From Oikopleura dioica (lineage: Eukaryota; Chordata; Appendicularia; Copelata; Oikopleuridae), in assembly GCA_907165135.1 (NCBI GenBank), contig OU015566.1:3350501-3414500 (forward strand): DNA of 64,000 bases. The letters are read 5' to 3'. Below are positions 21,271-31,367 of this stretch, one piece after another; within the stretch, counting starts at the first letter, position 1, and every line of letters starts with the position of its first letter. The notes under the pieces are model-generated. The model had not been told where the DNA came from, did no database searches, and worked only from the letters and a program-made list of their open reading frames with translations. Made by a program: the position numbers and the translations under genes.

Positions 21271-22265
21271 TGTGATCTAATAGGATCATTTTTAAAATGA
21301 AAAATTCTTTTATGACCTTATTTTCATTAAAATTTCGCCCTGTCTGGCTTATTGAAAATTTGCAGACACGTACTTTTTAGTCCGGTTTTGGAGTGGGAAT
21401 CAATTTCGCGGGTTGAAAATTCGATTGTCGCCACCTTTGTCTCTTGAAAAAACTCACCAAGTCGCGGCTAGAAAAACATCCAACAATAACAGTGGCCGTT
21501 TTTATGATAAATTATGAAATTTCGAAAAAGAAAATAAAACCAGAAATCGCTAATTTTTTTTCACTAAAGCGAGTCGGCCAATGTCAAACACGAGAAATCC
21601 GATTTTGAATCGGGCAAATAATCGTGCTGGAATCGGATTAATTTTGGAAAAAAGGCGAAAAAGAACAAGTCGACGAATTTTTTTTTTACTAAGGAAAAAA
21701 ACTCGGTTGTGTGTATTGAGTGCTGGTTGCATTTCTCAGTTTTCTGAGCAGAATTTGCAAATTTGCGAATTTTCGCCTCTGCCTATTTGTTAGTCAGGTG
21801 GTGAACAATTTGTCGAACAAAGAGGCTGGGTACACAAAGGAAGGCTGAAAGTTTAATAAATAATTCCATAAAATACAATTCGAAAGCACCAACCATGACA
21901 AGACCAACCAACTTGTGAAAATACTGTTTTCACCAAAACACAGGAAACGCGCAGAAAAGGGTTGAATGAAGGGTTGAAGTCGTCGGAAGCGGATTAAAAA
22001 GGGTTGAACAATTGGAAAAAATAAGATTTGAACCGTGTTTTTGATGTGAATGAGGAGTTTTTTTTTCAAAAAATGAAAAACCATAATTTCATTCCGAACA
22101 GAATGATTTGTCAATTTTTAAGAGTCATTTTTTTCTGAAATAGTTTGTTAAAGCTTTGCATACATTAGAGTAGCCTGCTTTCATCATCGACCTAGTTGAA
22201 TAGAGAAATTTTGACTCAAAACCTGGTTTTACTTGAAAAATTTATAGATTGGCTCAAAAACCTGT
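21271..22265. other. Intergenic, nothing recognised
   Basis: AT-rich. The opposed frames near 21550-21793 mirror each other and have no recognisable features. Confidence 0.2.
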
Positions 22266-22360
22266 GCCTCGAAAACCTGCGCAGAAAACCTGAGCCAGGG
22301 TCCCTCGGATTTAAGATTAATCAGGACTCTGACTCAGATTTCCAACACAGGTTTTCTGGG
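22266..22360. repeat. Short foldback, CCTGAGTCAGG family
   Basis: CCTGCGCAGAAAACCTGAGC pairs with CTCAGATTTCCAACACAGG and a flanking GGGCTCGG. This is a small diverged family member. Confidence 0.45.
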
Positions 22361-22376
22361 CTCGGTAATTATATTT

Positions 22377-22440
22377 TAAGGACCCCCCCCATCAAGATGA
22401 GTTTTGTCAAAAATTTTCTGTTGATTGGGGGGGTCCTTAA
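22377..22440. repeat. TTAA-bounded 64-bp hairpin
   Basis: TTAAGGACCCCCCCC faces GGGGGGGTCCTTAA across a short loop. The termini are TTAA, as in the larger TTAAGGG elements nearby. Confidence 0.55.
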
Positions 22441-23104
22441 GATAGCTTTTTTGCAGAATCCGACAGTTGATAATATGCATATAATCACGTGTCAAATCGC
22501 CATAATTGAACAGTATCAAAAATACCATTTTGGCGTCAATTGATTATTCCCGTTGTCGTTTCGTTCCTTCTGCTTCTGCCAGAAAGTAATTAATTATTTT
22601 GAAGTTTTCTGGAATCCGCAGCATTTTCGACGATAAGTTCCAACTAGATAAACATAAAAAACAAACTTCCGCTTTTTTCGTTTATTTTCAAAGGCAGAGC
22701 GGCGAAAGAACTGTTCTTTTTTGGGTAAAAAAAATCATCAAATTTCAAATTTGAAAAATCGAAATCGAAGATATAAAAAAACCAATAGAACTTCTAAAGA
22801 TGATCAAAAAAGGGGTTTTGCTTTTGTCTTTTACGATTCCCATGAGTCTCAGTTGGCTGAATAGCTCGGAAGTATAAATCCAGAGGAGCACTTTCAGCCA
22901 AATGGAACTGTTTATGGCCACACGAGCCCGGAAATTACCATTGATTTTTATTGTCAACCTCTTTTTTATTTTGCTTTCTGTTTTGTTTACTGAGTTTTTT
23001 AATCGAAAAGGGAAAATTTTCCCGGATAAGGGTATCTCAGGTGTTATTTGGGAGAATTTTTATAATAAGGGTGTCATCGCCAAAATCCGCCGTCTGAAAC
23101 TAGC
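22441..23104. other. Intergenic, nothing recognised
   Basis: A hydrophobic-looking + frame (22902-23147) runs into the inverted repeat at 23105 and lacks gene support. Confidence 0.2.
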
Positions 23105-24050
23105 CTATTTTAAACTTGATAAAAACAATTCCGAATTAACAAAGTGACGCCCTTAAACAAGAAATATGGCAAACCGACTAAGGGTATCACTTTTTTATTT
23201 GGAAAAAAGGTACAAACTCGCTCTTTTCCCTCTGTGTCTCTTTTAAGGGATCCCCCCCCAATTTTCCCAACTTTGACCCCTATCTACTTTTTACTCGTCT
23301 TGCGTGTGGGGCTGTATAAGGGCTCAAATTGAAGCCCGTTTCTTGACGAGCAAATGCATGCATGATAAGCCCCTAGTTATAATATTCACTTATGCATTAG
23401 AAGCCGTCTAAGTGACTTAGGTTGCCAAAAACGGCTATTTTCGGTCATTTTCAAGTTGTATCTACTTTTTTTTGGGCTTATGGATTCCTAATATCTCTTC
23501 ATTTTTAGGAAGAATGGACCCTAGTCTACATTTGCATGCATGATCATCAAGTTTGGCAAAGTAGAAAAAAATTTTCTTATTATAAAAGTTTCAGCCGTCA
23601 TTTTAGCGATATTTTGGAGTCTTTTTGCTCTCTAGCGCCGCCAAGTGATGAATTTCTTTCTTGAAAACTGTTTATTTCCTGATAAGGGCGTTATATGTTT
23701 TCAAATAAGCCCCTATTTGCCTCGCTATGAAGACCTTCAAATTCTGAAAAAATCGAAAATTTTTGCCAAGTATTGATTATAGTGCAACTTCAACACGCTC
23801 TCACGAGTAATCAGGTGATATGAGGGCCTTGCCATAAAGGTAAAAAATGACGCTCAGATCATGGGGAATCTAAATATGCACCGCTCGATACTTTTTGGGA
23901 AAATTTTTCGGATCGGGGGGTGATCCCTTAAATAAGCTTTTTTAGAAATAGAAAAGTGATACCCTTAATTGGTTTGCCATATTTCTTGCATAAGGGCATC
24001 ACTTTCTTAATTCGGAATACTTTTTTATTGACTTTAAATTTCTAACAGAG
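23105..24050. repeat. TIR element with about 100-bp arms (TTAAGGGTATC family)
   Basis: The left arm near 23125-23200 (CCGAATTAACAAAGTGACG, CAAGAAATATGGCAAACC, AAGGGTATCAC) is mirrored at 23945-24030 (GTGATACCCTTAATTGG, CATATTTCTTGC, TTCGGAAT). The 750-bp interior has no transposase-like frame. Confidence 0.65.
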
Positions 24051-24780
24051 AAATCTCCAATCAGATTGATTCTTTTGAAAAATCTTAAATAAGGGTGTCA
24101 ATTTTAAATTCAAGACAAAATCATCATTCACAGAGGATGTTTGCAAAACAAAAAGTCCACTTCAGAAGAAGGGGAAAATAAAAATAAGGGTCTTGGTGAT
24201 CTAAGATTGTGCAAAATAACGAGCGGGTCAATAACGGGTTAAGTAGGACACACTTACAAGTAAACCCGTGCATTTTTTATGTGTAATTGCAGCTCGGAGG
24301 AACTCAACTACTAACTGCGCGCGGCCAGTGCCGCACCGGATCTTCAAAACTTTTTTCTTCTCTTTTTTGTAAACTCCGTTTTTTGAGCTTTTTTGCTGAA
24401 TAAAAATTTCACCAGTTGCTTACCAACAATTTCGATGACGCTGGATTTTGGCGATTTCGTCGCTGTTTTCCGACAAATTTCGTTTTTCGCGAATCTGAAA
24501 TCGAAATCGTACGTTTTCGATTTAATCCCTTTACGCCAGGCCTTGTTTATATCCGGTATTTATGATAAATAGTATTTATGTAAATTGAATTTACTCCAGC
24601 CCCGAGACTGCCTCAAAATAACAACAACATCAGGAGCAACATTTCATCAACAACATTTCTTTCTAAATCCCATCAGCATTAAGGGGATTCACGCCAGCCA
24701 GCCTAATCGAATCTAAACTTTTTTTCATGTTTTGAGCGAAAATTTTTCAAAAGAAAAAATTTTACTAAAATAAAAGATAA
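24051..24780. other. Intergenic, possible promoter-like patch
   Basis: A CG-rich patch near 24305-24345 lies in AT-rich DNA. No gene is supported. Confidence 0.2.
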
Positions 24781-25040
24781 GGACTTACCAAGAATTGAAG
24801 TGCATTTTTGAATAACCAATCAGATTGCTGTCTTTGGCGTACCAGCCAATCAAAACCCTGATCAAGAAAATCACTTCTATTTTTTTTTGGTCTGGCCAAA
24901 AATTAAACAAAAAAACGGGCTCAACAAAAATATCGAAGTGATTTTATGGATCTGGGCTTTGATTGGCCGGTAGATCAAATACAGCAATCTTATTGGTTAT
25001 CCAAAAATACACCTCTATTTTTTGTTGAGTCAAAAATACT
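24781..25040. repeat. Long imperfect palindrome with CCAATCAGATTGCTG words
   Basis: Left arm words TTTTTGAATAACCAATCAG and CCAGCCAATCAAA pair with TTTGATTGGCCGG and CTTATTGGTTATCCAAAAA on the right. The half-kilobase palindrome at 47181-47520 shares the GGCCGGTAG and CAATCTTATTGGTT words. Confidence 0.55.
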
Positions 25041-26046
25041 GTTCATTCATCAAAAATCGATAAAAGAAGCAAAAGAGTATGTCTCCTCGTTTTGAAATTG
25101 ATAAGAGAGGATTTGGACCTTCCATCTCAAGTTGTACTCTTGAGAGTAGCAAACCACAGAGTTATCTGAATTTATCAAAAAATGAATTTTTTATCAAATG
25201 GGGTACTTTGCGCCGCGCTGAAAACTTTGAGTGCCGCCCATTACTCCGATAACGGGTTAACTCTCCACACTCGGGTGGGGTCCCTTAACTCCACTGCCAA
25301 AAACGCCTTGATTATTTATCTGAATTGTCAATTAAGGATCTCCCTTGCTTTTCTTCTCAAATTATTGAACGCCGGAAATCAAAAACACGAAAAATCGCTC
25401 ATTTGCGTGATTTAGGGAAGCGCTTGACAGCCAACACGGGTTGTGTTTATTCAAAAATAATTCTCAAAAATGGATTTGTAAACTCAATTACAGGCGAGTG
25501 TATATTCACAAGATTTACGCCGATTTATGGAGGGGCTTAGAAGCCCATTACGTAATTATGGGATGTTGTCAATTTCTAGCAGCAATTTTATGGGCAAAAT
25601 TTATGAAGAAAGATTCTTCCCGCAACGCTTTTTTTTTGTCTCAGTAGCTGCAGTAATAGAACTGTATACCCCCTGTCCTCCAAATCAAGTAAATAATAAA
25701 GTAAAGTATCAAGGTCTACTTTTTTACTTTCATTTCTGCTCAAAATTGAACTGCGGGGGAGGGCGCGGTATAGCGCAGAATTTTATTACTCTTTGGAAAA
25801 ATTAGCAGATGTATATCTGGCCCTCTTATTTTCCAATCTCCGCTCCGAGGATATTGGATAATACAATTTCAACCCTGTTTTTCTTTTTGACTCACCTTGC
25901 TTGTAAAAAAACGCTTCCTGAAAATTGGAAATTGCTTTAGGGTACATTCAGTTCTACTCATCTACTTAAATGAGTTTGACTGTATTTTACAGTCTGTTTC
26001 CTTAAGGGTGTCAACATCGATCAATATTTTCCGATTTAACCTAAAT
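25041..26046. other. Intergenic with chance ORFs
   Basis: Overlapping + strand frames (25182-25805) are short and share no recognisable domain or consistent splice model. A TTAAGGGTGTC site begins near 26003. Confidence 0.25.
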
Positions 26047-26235
26047 TACCCCCTTAAATGGGGAGGTGTCTGGAACCGACAAAAAATTTCGAAAAATTTT
26101 GCGTGGGCGGCTACTTGGCTGCTGATTCGCCAGTTTGACGAATCCAGTCTTCTGGTTGGTTGAAAATTTCCACGCAAAATTTGTCGAAATTTTTGTCGGT
26201 TCCAGACACCTCCCCATTTAAGGGGGGGGGGGGGT
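26047..26235. repeat. Near-perfect hairpin MITE (GGTGTCTGGAACCGAC) inside TTAA palindrome
   Basis: ATGGGGAGGTGTCTGGAACC on the left is the exact inverse of GGTTCCAGACACCTCCCCAT on the right. The outer CCCCCTTAA and TTAAGGGGG continue the palindrome. This is the youngest-looking copy of the family also at 15989 and 19294. Confidence 0.7.
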
Positions 26236-26237
26236 AA

Positions 26238-26295
26238 TTAAGGGTGTCATCATCGATTGAGTGAAAAATGCAAAAATCGATGATGACACCCTTAA
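26238..26295. repeat. 58-bp TTAA-bounded perfect hairpin
   Basis: TTAAGGGTGTCATCATCGAT and its exact inverse enclose about 18 bp. It is the minimal form of the TTAAGGGTRTC family. Confidence 0.65.
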
Positions 26296-26780
26296 TCCGT
26301 CTGAGCCGTAATAATGGCAAAAATGAGGCGATTGATAATTTTGATTGTAAAAAGTAATTCTAGTGCCCGGAAGAAATAGGCGATAACTAATCTTCGGGAT
26401 TGTGTGGCTGAGCAGGTGGGGATTAACCCGTATCATACCTTGGATAGGAGGCGGATTATAATTGGCAAAAGTCAACTACCGGTACTGCTACGAGTTAGGT
26501 CCTGGTTTGTTTTAGCCTCTGAGTTGGCGTTGTTTTAATTATGCGAAATGACTTTGGCCAGGCGTGGGAAAATTGGAAGAAGCTGAAAATTATTTTAATT
26601 TCGCGTTGCCAAAACAACCGGTTTTGAATTGGCTCAACAGAGAAAGGCTTCTATCTTCTGAATAAACCAGTGATTGAATTATTGGCAATAATTTATTGCT
26701 CTCGACAAAATTTTGCGAGAACAACATTAACAACTGAGGGAATACGGTATTCAAAATATCTTTATTCTTACAATTTCAAT
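26296..26780. other. Intergenic, nothing recognised
   Basis: AT-rich DNA with no supported gene or long repeat. Confidence 0.2.
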
Positions 26781-27146
26781 AAGGGTATCACTTTGGTAAA
26801 TCATCTTTCCAAGTTATTTGTATTTGCTTTTCAAAATCTCGATTCTTTGTGAATATGATTTAACAAAGTGATACCCTTAACTCGTTGTCGAGCATGAATT
26901 TTCAATTTTATTAAGGGTATCACTTTGGTAAATCATCTTTCCAAGTTATTTTAATTTGCTTTTCAAAATCTCGATTCTTTGTGAATATGATTTAACAAAG
27001 TGATACCCTTAACTCGTTGTCGAGCATGAATTTTCAATTTTATTAAGGGTATCACTTTGATAAATCATCTTTTCGATACATTTTTGTAGCTTTTAAAAAT
27101 CTCGATTTTATTTGTAAATATGATTTATAGGAGTGATACCCTTAAT
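26781..27146. repeat. Three tandem copies of a 132-bp TTAAGGGTATC hairpin
   Basis: AAGGGTATCACTTTGGTAAA starts at 26781 and 26913, and a diverged copy starts at 27045 (exact 132-bp spacing). Each unit closes with GTGATACCCTTAA. Copies 1 and 2 are nearly identical. Confidence 0.75.
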
Positions 27147-27204
27147 GTGTTTAAAGATAATCTGCCCATTTTTTAGCAGACGGATACCCTTATTTTTCTA
27201 AGAG

Positions 27205-27605
27205 TTAAGGGGGTAGAACTAGATTTTCCGAAAAACCGAGATTTTCGGGAGGCACTTTAAATAAAAAATACCTGTTTTTACTTTTGATTACGCAATTTCC
27301 TCAAAAATGTTGCTAGATAAAGAGTTAAGCTATCTTAAAATGAGATATAAAAAATTTGGTTAGTCACGTTTCTCGAGAAATTTGAGGACGCGAATACGCT
27401 AAAATTGCGATTTTCGAAGAGTAAGGTTGAAGTTTCGCTCTCTAACGCCAAAATGTGTTGACAAAAAAATTTTAAGAAAAATGTTGTTAGATCTAAGTTT
27501 GCTCTACCTCCAGCCGAAGAGATAATTTGAAAATCTAAGCTCTCCTGGCTTTGAGCGCCGGTCTAGAATCGGCTATTTTCGAAAAACCTAGTTCTACCCC
27601 CTTAA
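27205..27605. repeat. 401-bp MITE, TTAA target, perfect 18-bp ends
   Basis: TTAAGGGGGTAGAACTAG at the left is matched exactly in inverse at the right (CTAGTTCTACCCCCTTAA). TTAA ends suggest a piggyBac-type target, which is inference. No ORF. Confidence 0.7.
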
Positions 27606-27645
27606 AATATTTTTTTCTGGCTCGGTTGGAGAAGTCCCGATCAGA

Positions 27646-28040
27646 TACAGTTTGTTGCCAAATTTCCGGAGTCCAAATTTCCGGACACTTTTCAGATTTT
27701 AAGGGGTTTTAGTGGGACACTAACAAATTGACGATGACCCAAATTTCCGGACTTTTTTCAAATTAAGAAAAAATTGACGGTAGCTCATATTTTTCTTCGA
27801 AATAAGGTACAAAAGGTTTAATACATCGACTTTTTGTGTTTATCCTTGAGTTCTCCTATCAAACCCACTTTGTCGTCGTCTTTTTACGTTTAGACGACTT
27901 CTACACGGGTAAGTGACCATATTTCGAAAAATTTTAAGGATGCTTGGTGGGACATTATTTTTCATAGGGAGGCCAAATTTCCGGACATTTTTCGGAAATC
28001 TGGGGACAAAATTAGTCCGGAAATTTGGAAACATACTGTA
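27646..28040. repeat. 395-bp Tc1/mariner-like MITE
   Basis: The left end TACAGTTTGTTGCCAAATTT pairs with the right end AAATTTGGAAACATACTGTA. TA termini and the TACAGT start fit Tc1/mariner MITEs. The words AAATTTCCGGAC recur inside. No transposase. Confidence 0.65.
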
Positions 28041-29591
28041 ACATTGATCTGGGTTATTGGGGTTTATGGGGGATGAAATAATCGCGCGGGGGTAAACAAG
28101 CACTACACAACAGGAACAAATATTCGATTGTTATTGGTTGTTTATGGCCGCCCAGTTCAATAAAAGAACTCCTTGGAAAGCCACTGTTATGTTATGGGGA
28201 CTTTTCTAACTTATCAATTTATCACCAAAGCGCCTTTTAGTGCCCTAAAGAAAGATAGCGCGGTTCGGGTCTTTAGGGGCTCAGTGGGTTAAAGAAAAGA
28301 CCTCTCGTACAGTTAAATCAATTATTAGATGACGTTTGGGCGGTCAGGCCCCTTCTCCTGACCGGCGCCGGGCGCCAATTAACCGGTTGTGATTAAACCT
28401 ATCATTTTACAGAACTTCACGGTCAGCGAGTATCCATCAAATGTTGCGGTTTCGATACAAGTACCCGCCCTTTCCAAGAAAACCTTTAAACCCAATCTCC
28501 CTATTCCGGAAGTACTCTTTTCTCCGTTAAAATAAGGTCCAAACCCGCGGTTTTTCAAAAAAATTTTCGAAACTAAAAATTTCCATTATTTTCAAAAATT
28601 TCTGTCTTATTTTCATCGAGCACCTGAAACAGCGAAATTCAGAAAGAAAACAGGAGCTAGGTTCACCGAGAATCAGTAACCCGTGAATGGGGAAATAATG
28701 ATCCGTCAAAATAATCGTTATCGGCGCTGTCTAAGGATCCGACAGCTAGACTTGTTTTTGCAGCTCTCAAAATTTCAGTCTTTTGAAAAATGTTCCAAAT
28801 AGTAAGGGTGTCTCTTCATTAGAAATAATCTGAAATGGGAAACATACGAGCTTTATCTTTTGTTTTATCTGAGATTGGGTTAAAAATTTTGGGTTTTATG
28901 GGTTAAAAATCAAGGGTTTCAATTTTTTATTTCAAATGCAATTACTGTTGTGACATCCTTAATCTTCGGAAGACTTCAGTTCAAAATAATTGTTTTAACG
29001 CAATGACACCCTTATTTCTTAAATTTTTTTCATAAAATAAGGGTATCATCGCCTCTGAAATGAAATCTTATTTTTTGTTAATAAGGTCTTCCCCCCTTAA
29101 AATTTTTATTAACTGAGCTTCTTATAATTTTGAGGTTACAATTGCATTATTTGATAAATAATATTTGGAGCTTGATATTTTCTGAAAATGCAAATTCAGT
29201 TTTTCAAATATTGCGTTTTTCGCCTGATCATGAAATTAAAATTTGTCAAATATTTACAAGTTCTAAATTCCCATTTTTGCAACAATTGGCGGCGCAATCA
29301 AAGGAAATCTCTTAGTTTGAATCTAATTCAATTTTTAAAGCAAATTTAGTCAGAGCCAATAAAGAAGGAGTTTTCCTCATTGAAAAAAATAAAGCTCCAA
29401 AAGGATCAAAGCGCGGCGCTAATCGCTTATCTCGCCAGAGAAAGTACTTAGAATTTATTCAATAAATAAAGAGTTTTATCTGATTTCCGATTTTGGGAGA
29501 CATTGAAGCGCTCCTTTATTTGGGGAATAATGTAATCGATGCCAAAATTTTTGGTAAGCTACTTCGAAAAATTAATTGATTCATCGAAAAG
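28041..29591. other. Intergenic, nothing confidently coding
   Basis: A GC-richer patch (28220-28400) contains GTCAGGCCCCTTCTCCTGAC, a small hairpin. TTAAGGG/CACCCTTA hairpin halves occur near 28800-29060. No gene is supported. Confidence 0.25.
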
Positions 29592-30046
29592 TCAGGACCC
29601 TGAGTCAGAGTCTTTCAAAAATCAGGACCCTGACTCAGGCTTCTTCGAAAGTCAGGACCCTGACTCAGATTCTTCCAAAGTCAGGTCCCTGACTCAGGTT
29701 TTCTCAAAAGTGAGGACCCTGACTCAGGTTCGTTCAAAGTCAGAAACCTGACTCAGGTTCTTCCAAAAGTCAGGACCCTGACTCAGGTTCTTTCAAAAGT
29801 CAGGACCCTGACTCAGGTTTTCTCAAAAGTCAGGACCCAGACTCAGGTTCTTTCAAAAGTCAGGAGTCCTGAGTCAAGTTCTTTCAAAAAACAGGACCCT
29901 GACTCAGGTTCTATCAAAAGTCAGGATTCTGACTCAGGCTTCTTCGATAGTCAGGACCCTGACTCAGGCTTCTTCGAAAGTCAGGACCCTGACTCAGATT
30001 CTTTCAAAAGTCAGGACCCTGACTCAGGTTTTCTCCCAGGTAGCTG
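29592..30046. repeat. Minisatellite, about 15 copies of a 30-bp CCTGACTCAGG unit
   Basis: The unit is TCAGGACCCTGACTCAGG plus TTCTTTCAAAAG (30 bp), with one- or two-base variants in most copies. It is built from the stem of the CCTGAGTCAGG foldback family. Nearly every copy holds TGACTCA or TGAGTCA, the AP-1 (TRE) consensus. Confidence 0.85.
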
Positions 30047-31367
30047 GTCCCAGCTCCCTCTAAAAGCCCATAAAATCGAAGTTCAACTTGATCGGCTAAT
30101 CATTACAGACCTATTTCTGTAATTGACTCTGCTGCATCTAATTTTTTTGCTTCCCATGATAGCGATCGTCGATCAGGTCGAAATTTACAGGTAGCTCAGT
30201 TGGTGGTTTTCTGGGTCAGGGAGTGGGTGATATCCCTCACTGGGGGTTTATTATCCTCAGCAATTTGTCTATTTGCAAATCAACAATAATGAACTGGAAC
30301 GATTGATTACAATCGACATTTCTAAAGTTTCATGCAAGCTCGGTGGGGCGCCCCTTGAGCCAAAAATTGCAGAAGGGATGACAAAAAAATTTGAGGGGAT
30401 GGCTCACCCCCGGGTTCGAAAACTCCCTTATTAGAAAAGTTCTAGTTTTTGGAACGTCATTTTTTTCGAGATGGCGTGAGTTGTCGAATGTATCATTGTT
30501 CTATTGGCGGCGCGTTCAAAGCATAATCAAGAATATTTACTCAGCTCTGAACGACGGCGAGTTTGATGTATCACTCGCCAAAAAAAAGAAGCGCGAAAAA
30601 GTTGTAATTTATAAAGTTTTTAGCATTGATTTTTGAAGAAATGAGAATACACTATTACTGATTTTGGCGCGGCGCGTGCTCTATTATCAACCCTAATGGC
30701 ATTACAATCCCCGATCCGCGTCTAAGCCGCGTCTCATCTACAAGGCGGTACAACCTTAAAACGCCACGGCTAAACACAAACGTTACAATTGGTGAGGAAT
30801 ATTGTAAAATATATTTTTCTATTATGACTTTTTCTTTTATGAAACTAATGAAAATTTCTATAAAAAATATCAAAACTTCATAAAGTATTTTGCCTCGGCG
30901 CTCGTGTACTCCCTCATGCGGCGTTTCGGAGCGTGGCAAGTTGCTTCGTCAAATCCTTTCCTTTGCGAAAAGAAAAGGGAGCGCGGCGCTTGAGCTCCCT
31001 CGCCCCGGCACTGGGCGGCGCTGTTCGACTCCTCCGCTGGTGGAACCCTCTCTCTAAGACCACGAAAGCGCCGCAGCCCTTATCCGCTACCCTTATTCCT
31101 ACCTAGCTTCGTTGCTACTTATTCCTTTACCAAAAGAAAAGAAATCTCCGACAAAACAATTTCTCCAAAAACAGTTTTTAAAAACCACAATTGACCAATC
31201 AAAAAGAGCCATAGAGTGAAATCAACGAAGAAAAAAAACCCTCAGAAAGAGACTTGAAGAAGAGATTTAACCCGCTGACGTCCTTCATAATGAGAGACTG
31301 AAAGAAAGTCGACGAGAAAAAATAGAAAGCAGTCTTTTCGGATTTTAGCTACAAGATTCTAGAGACA
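30047..31367. other. Upstream region of the CXXC gene with CG-rich islands
   Basis: CG-rich patches at 30660-30770 and 30890-31100 sit within 700 bp of the CXXC gene start and may be its promoter. The 31150-31360 stretch is a purine-rich probable 5' leader. No separate gene is supported. Confidence 0.35.

Noticed and set aside
28220-28430. Possible rRNA fragment (CTCTCGTACAG wording)
   Set aside because: Similarity is limited to about ten bases; the flanks do not follow 28S sequence.
29592-30046. CRISPR-like array
   Set aside because: Units are 30-bp head-to-tail repeats with no unique spacers, in a eukaryotic context.
30395-30435. tRNA-like B box (GGGTTCGAAAACTCC)
   Set aside because: No matching A box or cloverleaf could be folded around it.
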